64,000 nt of DNA from the NCBI GenBank assembly GCA_002150815.3, contig NDFF03000003.1, forward strand, positions 62,001-126,000, given 5' to 3'. A program made the position numbers and the translations under genes. How positions within the stretch are numbered: position 1 is the stretch's first letter; every line of letters begins with the position of its first letter. This document shows positions 20,179 through 30,839 of the stretch, piece after piece. Origin of the DNA: Grammothele lineata (Eukaryota > Basidiomycota > Agaricomycetes > Polyporales > Polyporaceae). The notes under the pieces were generated by a model. It worked only from the letters and a program-made list of their open reading frames with translations, did not search any database and was not told the DNA's origin.

Positions 20179-22282
20179 GCACCCTGGTCACCAGCCTTGG
20201 TTCAGAGGACCTAGCAATGTTCAACCGTTCAGCTTGTTTACTGTCTTGACCGTCCGTCAGCTAGTCAGCTTCCAGTCGTAGCCGTCACTGAGGATCGCGT
20301 TAGTCTCATGACGAGAATCAGTTCCATTCGCTAGCTTGCTTTCCTTGGACCGCACGTTCTCTAGACACCCTCTGGGACGGTCAGGCCCAAGACCCTGACC
20401 TCGTCGCTGGATGGAAGGACGTCGCGAGCAAGTGGACAGGATCCATCGCCGTGGGAGGCACCGGACGTCTCTGCATCTACCCTAAGCTCGCTACAACGAG
20501 CCCGATACACGTGTTCCTTCCCGAGGTAAGCTCAACCGTGTCGAGATTAGCCAGAGTGTTAGATTAAAGGAATTCCCGCAGACGAACGCTGAGATATGCA
20601 ACGTAGCGTGGACGATCAACTCTCTTGAACCGTTAAGGCCTCTGATTGTGTTTACCATCACAAGCGTCATCATGATCTTTGACGTGACCAGCCGAACATT
20701 TGTCGGGAGACTAAGGGGCCATGGCGGCGTAAGTCCCGATATTTCCAAACTATGACTAGTGAATCCAGGTTGTCCTAGCCCATCACATCAATTTCTGTAC
20801 ACCCAACCCGCCCAGCCATGTTCTGTACTACGGCAAGGGACTTCACCACTCGAATATACGACCTTTCCTTGCCACCCGTGCAGGAGCCAAACAATCTCCA
20901 CTGGTTACCAAACCGAGAACCGAGCCTTGCAGGCCCGGCGCATGGGCTGCACATGTGTGAGCCCGAAGGCGAAGGCACGGGTCGCTGCGTTACAGTCATG
21001 GTCGGCGGTCGATCCGGAGGACATAGAGGCGCTGTCCTTTGCTCGGTTCGCATCTCCAACCTCACGATGTCGGACATGCTAACTTTACCTACCGTAGGCA
21101 TTCCATCCGTCTTTGCCGCTAATCGCCACTGGTGGTGTGAGCCCTAGAATCTCTGCTCAGAAACGAGTGCATTGATGTCAAGTAGATGGACCGTACCGTC
21201 AAAATCTGGCGCATACCGCCTTCGGTCTTCGCGCCGCAAGACCGACCCAGACTCGCACGAGAAGATAAGCCTTTATTCACCACAGATTTGGTGCACAAAG
21301 CACGAGTGCTGTCGATTCATTGGTATGCTTGTTCCCCGACTCATGATATGATATACTGATGTTGTTCCTATGGCCAGGTTGGCGGATGATATTCTCGCAT
21401 CCTGTAGCGCGCCGGCGTATATGAGACGGAACCCTACAGATTCCGAGGACACCTACTTCGAAGAGGGAACAGGTGGGAGACTCTCCATCTCTGACATTCA
21501 ACAACTTGAAGCCGAAGGTTTCTAGTGGCCATATGGCAGTGGCTTGGATGCAACCGGTTCTTTCCCCCAGGAAAGCTCCCCCAAAAAATCATGAGGGGAA
21601 CTGCTAGCGTGAGATACCTTTCAGCACATATCCATATAGTATCTCATCATGCTGAATAGGACTGGCGTAACAGCGGTAGGCTTAAGCCCTTGCCCATCAC
21701 CAGAAATGAGCTTACGTTGTCGCAGAGTCTTTTAGGATGCTCTCAGCATACCACCTTCCCTTGGTCACTAATCATCTTAGCGTATTTCGATCTCCCTCGC
21801 ACGATCCTATACTCTTGATTCCGGTCGGCAAGACGATCCGTCTATTTAACCTGACTACATTCGGTCCACGAACACCGCCACAATTTCCGCTCGACGACCT
21901 CGAGCTAATGACAGCTCGATTGGGAATAAGCGAGAATGAAGGGGCGAAGGACTTGGAACGCGACCGAGCTCCACCACGCCGTGACCCAGAAGAAAACGAG
22001 GACGAAGAAGAGGAAAAAGAAGAGGAAAAAGAAGAGGACGAAGTGGACGGTCGAAGGAAAGATCGCGGTGTGGTCCCCTCAACGACCTATCCGCCACCGG
22101 CGCCTCTAGCGATGCTCTTCGAGAGTGTAGAAGGGTGGGAAGTCGTTGTGGGGGGCCCAGCGACCGGTGGAACTATGTCCGAATTCCCCGAGGTTGGTGC
22201 CTGTACCATGGGCTTCGATGGTCTTGCAGTGGTCGGCCTGGGAGAGAAGGGCACTCTTTACATATGGCGATTGAAAGAATGA
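20179..22282 (+). CDS. EED: EED/ESC-like WD40 protein (Polycomb PRC2 subunit candidate)
   Basis: WD40 beta-propeller resembling EED/ESC, the H3K27me3-reading scaffold of Polycomb Repressive Complex 2. Resolved exons: 20365..20525, 20582..20728, 20779..21045, 21098..21136, 21186..21322, 21378..21472, 21526..21608, 21660..21675, 21726..22282. Telling segments: FTITSVIMIFDVTSRTFVG, ISVHPTRPAMFCTTARDFTT with RIYDL, GGRSGGHRGAVLCS, AFHPSLPLIATGGMDRTVKIW, HWLADDILASCS, VAIWQWLGCNRFFPP. A 16-nt microexon (DWRNS) restores the frame. A long acidic insert (EEEEKEEEKEEDEVD) sits before the last blade. The 5' end is unresolved: one or two exons before 20365 (with QLPVVAVTEDRV) must carry the start, and 20179 is only the nearest ATG. 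Another WD40 protein cannot be excluded. Confidence 0.72.
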
Positions 22283-22294
22283 TGTTTTGAATGC

Positions 22295-22306
22295 GGGGGG
22301 GGGGGG
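22295..22306 (+). repeat. Homopolymer run of 12 G
   Basis: Poly-G run 13 bases after the stop of the EED-like gene, in the 78-bp gap to the convergent ESF1 stop codon. Confidence 0.9.
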
Positions 22307-22360
22307 TATAACAACATCCAAAGAGAGTGCATCGTTGCGTGTATACATCGCGATATGAGC

Positions 22361-24763
22361 TCATGAGAGTTTTCGACGTTTGACATCTAAGTTTGCGCTT
22401 CTCCGCTTGATGCTCTCCACCAACCCCTGCAAATTGGGTCGTGAGGCGTCCCCGTCATACCCCTTTGAGATAGCAGGCTCTTTACTCTTCGATGCTTTTT
22501 CTTGTTGTCTTCGAGAGCGTTCATCCAAAAGAGCAACCATGCTCTTAGTTTTCTTGAATCTAGATTACGCATGCTGTGAGTATTGCCGAGCTAGAAAATG
22601 ATTAACGAACGTACCGTGGATTGGTCGGATCGATGGCATAAGTGTGGTCCTCCAATACGGCCTTGAACCGATCGTCCTTAACGTCGATCGAGAAATCCTC
22701 TTGCACCTCATCGTCGCCGTCACGAACGCTTTTCTTGCCTTTCTTATCCTTTCGTTTCTTACCCTTCTGCTTTTCGACACGGATGACGGCTTTCATATCG
22801 AAATGCTTGACCTCTCCGTACGGGTTGTTGGACGCTGCGATCAAAGCCAGCTCTTCCGCGGTAGACTCGACGCGCACGTGTTTGTCGTCCTCGCCGTCGG
22901 AGTCGACGTGCTTGCGCTTCCCCTGCCTGTGCCTCTGGGTCTTGTTCTGCAGCGCCTCCTCCTCGTCATCATCACTGTCGGCACCGAAGAAGTCGTCATC
23001 GAGGCCGTCCGCCGCCTTCGCCTTGCCTTTCTCCGCCTGGTCGCCCACTTTCTCTTTTGCACGCTCGCGCAGCTCTTCCTTGCGCTTCTTCTTCTTCTCG
23101 CGCTTCTTACGCTGATACGTCTCCAGCGTCGTCTCGTCCTCTACCTTGTCCGCGCTGAGACCCGGAGTAAAGGTAATCTCCATATCAACGTCGTCATGGT
23201 CAGCCTCGCCTTTGCCCCAGCCTTCGGGTATTGTGTCGTCGCCACCCCCAAGGAGGAGCGCGCGGAGCTTGTCGCGGTCCGCTTTTTTGTTCTTGCCATT
23301 GTCTTTGGCCGTAGATAGCTCACTCTCGGACTCTGAGCCCGAAGAGGAGGCGATGTAGGCGCGGAAATCGCTCTCCTCAATCTCCTTGCGAGTGAAGGTG
23401 CGACGAGTGACGTGTGCGCGCTCGGGCTCGTCCTCGTCCCAGGTAAGCTTGACCTTGGAGTGGCGAAGGGCCTACGAAGAGATACCGTGAGATATAGCTG
23501 GCTATAACAGATGAACATAATTTACGTCTGTCACGAACTCCAATGGTCTGTATGGTGTATTGAAATCATCGACAGCCTCATCTCTTTGTCGAACGTCAGG
23601 AAGATATCCAGTGATATGTAACGCAACGCACCGGAACTTAGTGTCGAATGACATGTCATCCGGAACGAAACTGAGGTCAAACACATTTGCGGAACGCTCC
23701 AGCTCAGTGCCATCCAGCTCGTTGAAGAGATGCGATGCTGCCTCGACGGAGTCACATTCGACAACGGCGTAATAATATCTACAAGGGACTGTATGAAGGA
23801 TGCTTCCGGATTTGAAGCGGCCAACTTACCGTAGCCGTTCGAGCTGATACTTCCGTAGAGCATCTTCGTCGACGTCCTCTCCTTCACCGACTTCGTATAC
23901 CGTGCGCTCGTTGACCTCTTCCGGCTTGAGATTGCGCTTTTTCCTGAAGAGCTCCTGAGGGGGCCCTTCTTTCTCCTCCCGGGCCATGCGTTGCTTGCCA
24001 AACTCACTGGGGTACACACGCACGCTCAGGACTTTGCCACGCACGACGGATGAGGCTGAGCCATTGGCTTTGCCACCTCCTCCCGAGCCAGTTGTGACGG
24101 ATGCTCCAGTGGAGGATAGGAGGGAGGAGAAGATCTTGTATAGGTGGATAGCACGCACATGATCCCAGTCCAGGTTGACCGCAGCCAAGCGACGGGTGCG
24201 CTCAATGTCAGGGTAGTCCGCGTCCGCGTTTGCTTTGGCATAGGCGGCAGCTTGTGCGTCCAAGTCGGCATAGCTGTCCTCGTCAAGGTCGACTTCGGCG
24301 TTGTCATCAGGGACAGGGATAGGTTGGTTGACGTCGCGGCCCAATGTTACAACACCGCCCGTGTCGCTGTCATCACCGCTCTCGGCGTCGGGAGCAGGGT
24401 CGTCTTCTTCATCCGAGGACTCGAGGAGCACTTGACCGCGGGCGTAGTCCGGGCCGGGCTGGAGATCGAGTGGAGCCTCCTGTTGGTCTTCAAGACGGTA
24501 AAATCTGCGAAGGTTGTCCTGCTCGTGGTCGTCCGCGAGGGGTCGGCCATACTTGTCCACACGGGCTGATCATCTCGAAGGTGAGACTGACATGAGAAAG
24601 GATCAAGGATAGATGGGGTACCTTTACCACCTTTTGGTTTCTTTTTCTGCTTGTTGTCGAAGAAGTCCTTGAACCGCTCGTCGACGACGACCTTGTTCTT
24701 GTCTTTTTTGATACGGCGGAAGCGAGGGTCTGTCTTGAGGCGGGCGAAACGAGGGTCGGACAT
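22361..24763 (-). CDS. ESF1: ESF1, nucleolar pre-rRNA processing protein
   Basis: Homologue of yeast Esf1, needed for early 18S rRNA processing in the small-subunit processome. Exons 24763..24622, 24565..23830, 23778..23526, 23471..22615, 22559..22361 give 728 residues. The N-terminus MSDPRFARLKTDPRFRRIKK is the family signature, followed by RVDKYGRPL. The middle has an RRM-like fold (AAVNLDWDHVRAIHLYKIF, LSVRVYPSEFGKQRM, YYYAVVECDSVEAASHLFNELDG). The C-terminus carries the NUC153 motif DDRFKAVLEDHTYAIDPTNP and ends VESIKRRSANLDVKRRKL. Long acidic (SDDDEEE) and basic (KKREKKKKRK) tracts are typical of nucleolar proteins. It converges on the EED-like gene. Confidence 0.93.
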
Positions 24764-25282
24764 GACGGAGGGGGACAAGAGGAAAGCAGGCCGGCGAGCT
24801 CGAGCCAATCGGCGCGGCCGGGGCGGAAATTCGGAGCGTGAGATGAGATCGCGGGGGCGCGGGCGTTAGCGAGGACAAATAGGGACAAATATTGGTACCC
24901 AATTGGTGCCTGCCCACTATTGGTCCAGGAATACCGACGAGTGGGACGGCGTGGGAAGGACCTCGGGGCAGCTGGAGCGCCCGTACGTGCCCGCCCTGAC
25001 GACCGAGCGTGATCAACGATCATGGGAGGGCGCACAGCGTGCAGGAGACGCACGCCCCCGCGTCTTATACGCCCTCGAGCCCTCCTTGCCTCCCTCCCCC
25101 ATTCCCCTTTCTCGTCCCCTTCTGGTAAGCCTCCCTTCTGCGCCCGTCCACGCCCTGCCGTCTCCTAACATGCATCCTAGATTCCCTTCCGCGCTAGCCC
25201 GCAGGACGACGCATTTCATCGGTTGAGCCGATCCTCGCCACAGCACTTCGCCTACACTCGTTCTTATTGCCCTAACGTCGAC
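24764..25282. other. Divergent promoter region (ESF1 / repeat proprotein)
   Basis: 519 bases between start codons. Inverted CCAAT sequences (ATTGG) lie near 24900 and 24919, and the plus strand becomes C/T-rich from about 25080. No other gene seen. Confidence 0.45.
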
Positions 25283-26313
25283 ATGTTCTCCAAGCTCTTC
25301 GCCATCGCGGCTGCCGCCGTCTTCATCGGTCAAACCCTGGCGGTGCCCATGCCCATGCCCCTCCGCGTGAGTCTAACCTGTCACCGACCGACCGATCGAC
25401 CCTGCTGAAACAATGTAACCAGCGCGAACTCGAGAGTCGCGAGGCGAGCTCGTTCGAGACAATCCCCGCTTACCGCCGCGCCGATGACACTCCCACCGTT
25501 CCGTTGGATCAGCCCGCCATGTCTCTTGACGGAAAGACCATTGTACCTTTCAAGAACACGGCAAAGCGCGCGGATGCCGCCGATACCCCTGCCGTCCCCC
25601 TCGACCAGCCTGCCATGTCCCTCGATGGCAAGACCATCGTGCCCTTCAAGAATGGCAAGCGCGCGGACGCTGACACTCCCGCCGTCCCTCTCGACCAGCC
25701 CGCAATGTCTCTGGACGGCAAGACCATCGTGCCTTTCAAGAACGGCAAGCGCGCGGATGCGGATACGCCTGCCGTCCCTCTTGACCAGCCCGCGATGTCG
25801 CTGGATGGGAAAACCATCGTCCCATTCAAGAACTCCGCCAAACGTGCCGATGCGACCGACACCCCCGCTGTTCCTCTTGACCAGCCTGCGATGTCCCTCG
25901 ACGGTAAAACTATTGTCCCGTTCAAGAACGCAGGCAAGCGTGCGGATGCCGCTGACACTCCTGCGGTTCCCCTCGACCAACCTGCGATGTCGCTCGATGG
26001 CAAGACGATCGTGCCCTTCAAGAACACCGCCAAGCGTGCTGACGCCGCCGACACCCCCGCCGTACCGCTCGATCAACCTGCCATGTCCCTGGACGGCAAG
26101 ACCATCGTCCCGTTCAAGAACACTGCTAAGCGCGCAGACGCTGACACTCCTGCGGTTCCTCTCGATCAGCCCGCCATGTCGCTCGATGGCAAGACGATTG
26201 TGCCATTTAAGAACGGTAAGCGTGCGGACAGCAACACGCCGGCTGTTCCTCTGGACCAGCCGGCCATGTCGCTTGACGGCAAGAACATCGTGCCGTTCTC
26301 TAACTCGCAGTAA
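25283..26313 (+). CDS. Secreted tandem-repeat proprotein with Kex2-type sites
   Basis: Predicted 324-residue secreted precursor. Exon 1 (25283..25366) encodes a signal peptide (MFSKLFAIAAAAVFIGQTLA, likely cleaved near residue 20). A 56-nt intron joins in phase 0 to exon 2 (25423..26313). After a short leader ending AYRR come nine repeats of about 30 residues. Each begins TPAVPLDQ and ends TIVPFKN; the first has TPTV and the last NIVPFSNSQ followed by the stop. Eight Lys-Arg sites separate the repeats, each preceded by a short variable spacer (G, TA, SA or AG) and followed by AD(A/AA/AT)D or ADSN. This is the architecture of fungal Kex2-processed repeat proteins, which include repellent-type wall peptides, pheromone-like peptides and some RiPP precursors. 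No cysteine or tyrosine in the repeat. Function unknown. Confidence 0.85.
25423..26313 (+). repeat. Nine tandem coding repeats of about 90 bp
   Basis: In-frame repeats of about 87-96 bp. Copies differ at many third codon positions while the amino-acid core is nearly invariant, so they are not a recent amplification. Length differences fall only in the spacer around each Lys-Arg site. Confidence 0.9.
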
Positions 26314-26314
26314 A

Positions 26315-26368
26315 GTGAGTCAAGAGCTCCTAAGGCCTGTCACAACATACTAAATCCCTTGCTCGCAG
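26315..26368 (+). other. Probable 3' UTR intron of the repeat proprotein gene
   Basis: One base after the TAA stop is a consensus donor GTGAGT; 54 nt on, after a good branch site (TACTAA) and a CAG acceptor, the sequence resumes. Both size and signals match the coding introns in this window. Confidence 0.55.
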
Positions 26369-26634
26369 GAACATGCATCGATCCGAGACGTCGCAACTGC
26401 GGACCGTAGATGCGACGTAGATGCTGTTGGCAGAGTTGATTTGCGTTCTTTGTATCCTGCTCGTAGCTGTGTCCTTCGCAAGCGAAGGACTTCCGTTCAT
26501 TTTGGAATCCATGATAGGTCCGAGATTGGGACATTTTATGTGTGATTCGATACAGATGAAGACTACATTGGTACGCTACTGGGATCTTCTGCTCAGGCTA
26601 CCTCCACGCTCACAAAGGAATGGGGCCACGGACA

Positions 26635-27492
26635 TCATGAGATTTTCGCTTGAGAGAAATCAAGCTCAGGATGAGCCTCCTGGAACTTCTTCAGAGCCTC
26701 TATCTTCTTGAGTTCGTCGGAGGTGGGCTTGCCCATTTGCTGTGAAGGAATGTTACAAGGAGAAAGGTCGACTGAATGCAGGACGCACCTTCTGCTGGTT
26801 ATCAAACTACGGCAAGATTCGAGCTCAAACATTGGTACTCGGATAGTTCAGGTAACACTCACCATCATCTTTTCAACCATTGCCCTACAACCGAACGAGT
26901 TTACTAGAACGTTTTTCCAGAGCAAGCATTCGGAAGACTGCTCACCTGGTCTCTCCATCTAGATCGCTTAGCTTACTGTTCTCTGGTTGTATTTTCGTGG
27001 TATCGATCCTCGGGTGGTGGGTGAGCACGTTCTCCCACCACTGCTGTTGGTTGAGTTTTTCAAGGTGGACGAGAACGCTCTCCTGGTCCTCTAAAGCTAA
27101 CGATCGGTATATGTCTCCGTACGGTGTTGAACAGGGTACGAACCCAATGTCCAGGTACTATCGTCCACCTTGATCTCTTTACAGAGTTCCCCGGACATGA
27201 TGGGTTCCTTGCCTTTAAGACCAACACTCAGCTTCTTCTTCTGAATGACAACAGTCAAATCGCGCCCTCGAGTGCCCTTCGGTACGGGAACTGTGACATC
27301 CACGTCGCCGAGCTGTTGTGTCCAGCGGTAGGGGAGTTCTGTGCAGCAAGCAAGATGTAGGTGTTATGCCCCCCGGATGGTCGAATACATAGGCGCACCA
27401 GCCTGCTCGGCCGCTTCGCGTGCACGGTCTGCTTTGTCCCGAGCTTCACGCTGCTCTGGAGTCAGCTTGTCGTGGTCGTCGGCTGAGGACAT
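26635..27492 (-). CDS. nudC: NudC nuclear-movement protein
   Basis: CS-domain co-chaperone of the dynein/Lis1 nuclear migration pathway. Exons 27492..27399, 27338..27144, 27090..26946, 26884..26863, 26806..26789, 26739..26635 give 192 residues, close to Aspergillus NUDC. A charged N-terminal helix ([23 protein letters not shown]) precedes the CS domain [27 protein letters not shown], with [23 protein letters not shown] and [13 protein letters not shown]. The family C-terminus ([28 protein letters not shown], written here as a landmark across three small exons) is intact in order. Two exons of 22 and 18 nt fall in this tail. Divergent from SIZ1, 248 bp apart. Confidence 0.92.
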
Positions 27493-27740
27493 AGTGATCC
27501 AAAGAGGTAGTAGAGATGAATTCTAGTGAGATCGAGACACTTTACCGCCGACCGGCGGTGCCAGTGGGTTTGCGATTGAGTTTTTGGCGCTACGCGACAC
27601 GTCATGGCACGTGACGAATCTTTAAGTACTTCAGCGCTTCCCACGGGTCAGGCCGCTAAGCCCTGTTCCCTGTCGTCGACCACGGCGTAAGTCGCTTTTC
27701 TGACCACCCTCCATTCGTGCCTGGTACGTCCCCGTTCTCT

Positions 27741-30328
27741 ATGGCAGGCCAGGATGCTTGGTCAGACTTCGAGGTATGCCCATATCCTCGGTTGCGATGG
27801 TCGTACTCCCTTTTGTTAGCAGCTGATCCCGACCCGGCAACAGACGCTCCGACACAACCTGAAGTCGAACAAGGTCGAGCAACTCAAGCAGATCCTCACC
27901 GGCCTCAACGAAGAGTGTCACACCAATCTGACCAAGACCGGTAAAAAACAGGATCTTATTGACAAGATCACACGCGAAATAGACGACTGGCGGCGGAGCG
28001 ATAACGTGGAACGGTGGTCGAGGGCAAAAGGCATCATGAGTCGCGTCCGCCAGACAGGGTGAGTGTACAATGCACCTTTTCCCTTCTGCCTTTGTCTTGT
28101 TCTCCTCCGCTGCGCCTCTCTTAGCCCTCATGCGTTCCTATACCCTAAATCTCCTCTCGCAGACCGTGCTCATCCTCTATTGCACGTTTCATAGGTACTA
28201 CACTCCGCAGAGTAATTCGTCCTACCATAGCTTTCCAGCTACTCCCTCACCCTCTGTGGCCTACCGGCCTGGAGGCGTGGGCTCTAGCTCGATTCCGCCG
28301 TACGATCCATACGCTCCCCCGCGTCGGCCCGCCCAACAAGCGGCGCCTACACCACCCTCCTCCACCGTCTCCGCCCCTCAACCGCCTATGCCCGCCATTC
28401 GGTTTAAATACTCCCCTTTTTTCAAGGTGGACCGGCTTGTTTCGATGGTGGTCGAGTGCCCAGGTTCGTCGTGAGTAAACTTAACTGCGTCGTTGGTCCT
28501 AATCAAACACTAGAGTCTGCGAGTTCCATGGACCGTCGATCACAAACTGTTCAGGTCAATATGAACGCCGATATAACATCAAAGTTGTCTTCTACAAGGT
28601 TAGTGGCGTACATTTGTACTTTATCGCCTCGTACTGAACCCTTACAGTCCGAAGTATCAGCTTCGACTATTCTGCACCTCTTCCGCATACTACACGCCCC
28701 CCGGGCAATTTCGGAGTCCAGCTACAACGGCGTGTCCAATCGAGTTTCCACCGACGTGCGAAGTTCGCGTGAACGGACAGACGCTCAGTGCGAACTTAAA
28801 GGGGTTGAAAAAGAAGCCTGGTACCGCTCCACCACCCGACATTGGGAAGAATTTGAGAACAGCCTCTAGCGCGACGAACCGCATAGAGATGATCTATGTC
28901 AATAGCCAACAACCTACTCCCCCAAAGGTCAGTTCTACTTCTTATTTTAGCCCGTGTGGAAGCTTATGACCGAAGCAGAAGTATTATCTGGTGGTGATGT
29001 TGGTAGAAGTCACTACCGTGGAACAGCTTGTGGATCGACTGAAGAAGGGCAAATACAAACAGTCGACGGAGATCCTTGCGGAGAGTAAGTTTAGGCCGTA
29101 CGCATATCGTGTATCATTGCTCAACTTATTCTCAGTGGCCAAGGCTGCGGGTGACGACGATGATATCGTTGCAGGTCATCAGAAGATGTCCCTGAAATGT
29201 CCTGTATGTGTTGTAGTGCTCATCTACTTCTCGGCCGCTAACGGTTGATACAGCTTAGCTATATGCGTATCGCGACTCCGTGCCGATCGTCCGCGTGTCC
29301 CCATCCACAATGTTTCGATGCAACGTCCTGGTTCTCACTCATGGAACAAACTACAACGTGGATGTGCCCCGTCTGCGAGAAAGTTCTCAACGTCGACGAT
29401 CTCATCATTGATGGGTAAATCACATACCTCGAGTCTCTTTCGTGTGCTCATCTGATCGTCCCGTAGGTACTTTGACAGTATATTGAATTCTACTCCAGAT
29501 AGCGTGGAGGACGTTATCGTGGAGGCAGATGGCCAATGGCATTCGGACGACAGCAAGTATGGCTCGGAGGAGTGGAAGGCTACGCATGCTGCGATCCCGC
29601 GAACCAAGCCCGCGAGCCCTGTCAAACGGGCACCCTCACCCGTCAAAGCTGTGGTGAATGGTGTCAACAGCGACTCGAAGCCTCGTCCTAGCAATGCTGA
29701 GATTGTCATTCTTGACTCTGACGACGAAGATGAGGACGAGGGTCGGGTGAAGAGGGAGCTATCGCCATCGACGGACGGTGTGCTTCCACGAGCTAGTCAA
29801 TCTCTCAATGGTCCACAGCCTTCGCGGTCTCAAGTCACGGACATCATCGACCTTACCCTTGAATCTGACGATGAAGGCCCACCTCCTCCTCCGCCCCGTT
29901 CTCAGCCTCAACCGAGCAAGAAGCGGAAAGAAACGGAAGATCTTCCTTCTCCCACGGAGCAGATTTGGAAGAAATCGCGCATTGACAACTCGCCTTCGTC
30001 GACGTCGACGCTGAATGCGCTGGTCAACAACAGCACGTTGCGGATGGCCGAGGAGGTTTCCGCATCTCGACGACTACCACCACCTATACCCTCTTCATCA
30101 CAGCCTCGATACTCCTCGTCACAGCCGTCCCCGTACCGCGGGTCCGCTTCGCAGCCGTATGGCTCTTCCGGAGCCCTTCCGCCGCCTCCGCCGTCGCTAC
30201 CGCGGCGACCGTCTACGTCCTCACACGACAACAATTCGCCGTTTCGCAACAACACCTTGCCCCCGATTGCGTTCCAATCACAACGTGGAGGCGGTGCGGG
30301 AGGTTCTTCACCTCGGAATTGGCGGTGA
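27741..30328 (+). CDS. SIZ1: Siz/PIAS-type SUMO E3 ligase
   Basis: Transfers SUMO from Ubc9 to nuclear targets. Nine exons (27741..27773, 27823..28058, 28195..28463, 28514..28598, 28648..28927, 28979..29084, 29136..29203, 29254..29414, 29467..30328) give 699 residues. Order: SAP-like DNA-binding helices (NLKSNKVEQLKQILTGLNEE); PINIT domain (RFKYSPFFKVDRLVSMVVEC, LRLFCTSSAYYTPP, IEFPPTCEVRVNG); SP-RING (MSLKCP, LSYMRIATPCRSSACPHPQC, FDATSWFSLMEQTTTWMCP with VCEKVLNVDDLIIDGYF). The C-terminal tail has two SUMO-interacting motifs followed by acidic residues (EIVILDSDDEDED near 490; DIIDLTLESDDEG near 525) and then a Ser/Pro-rich tail. All splice phases agree. Confidence 0.95.
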
Positions 30329-30839
30329 CACGATTTGCCGACGATGATTGGTGGATGATGTGCGTCTCGGGCCTCGGCTGTCCGCGACATTCGGTTATGT
30401 AAATAATGGTACACTAGCTAGCGTAGATCTTCAATAGTGTCTGGGTGTTCTGTCACGACGGTGGTTAATATACATATAGTCGTTGCTCTACGGATCTTTG
30501 CAGCGCGTGTAATGGGAAGGACAGCGAGGTGTGGAAGCGGGGTGGTGGCGGAGCAGCACCCGGCAGCACACGCGAGGTGGCAAGATGAGGCACGTCGACC
30601 ATGATCCCGCTCGGTCGGCCAACGTCGCCACGCGCCTCTACGGGCGCTCGCTTTTTCGGACAGGAATCTCATTGGTCCAGCGAAAATTTGGACGGCCCGG
30701 AGTTCGGCCGTACTCGGAGTTGGAAATCCCGGCGCTATCCGAAAACCTACTTAGACGTTCGCACGCGACCGTCCTCGTCCTCCAAGTTGTCTTCCCCCTC
30801 CACTCAATCCCTTCCCTCCTCCGGTCTCCCTCCGTCAAA
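30329..30839. other. Intergenic region and ADP/ATP-carrier promoter
   Basis: About 510 bases. An inverted CCAAT (ATTGG) lies near 30671, and a long C/T-rich leader (about 30760-30835) precedes the carrier ATG, a hallmark of strongly expressed fungal genes. No other gene seen. Confidence 0.45.

Noticed and set aside
21473..21535. Apparent stop codon in the EED-like gene
   Set aside because: A 53-nt intron with good donor and branch site removes it and yields the conserved VAIWQWLG segment in phase.
22644..23318. Long plus-strand open frame opposite ESF1
   Set aside because: It is leucine/valine-rich antisense of the charged ESF1 tracts; ESF1 on the minus strand is well supported.
25381..26076. 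Long minus-strand open frames across the repeat proprotein
   Set aside because: They mirror the codon periodicity of the plus-strand repeats; the plus strand has signal peptide, intron and stop, while the antisense frames have no domain.
25283..26313. Dikaritin or borosin RiPP cluster
   Set aside because: No UstYa-type, tyrosinase, methyltransferase or peptidase gene lies in the neighbourhood and the repeat core has no Tyr or Cys; only the precursor architecture is supported.
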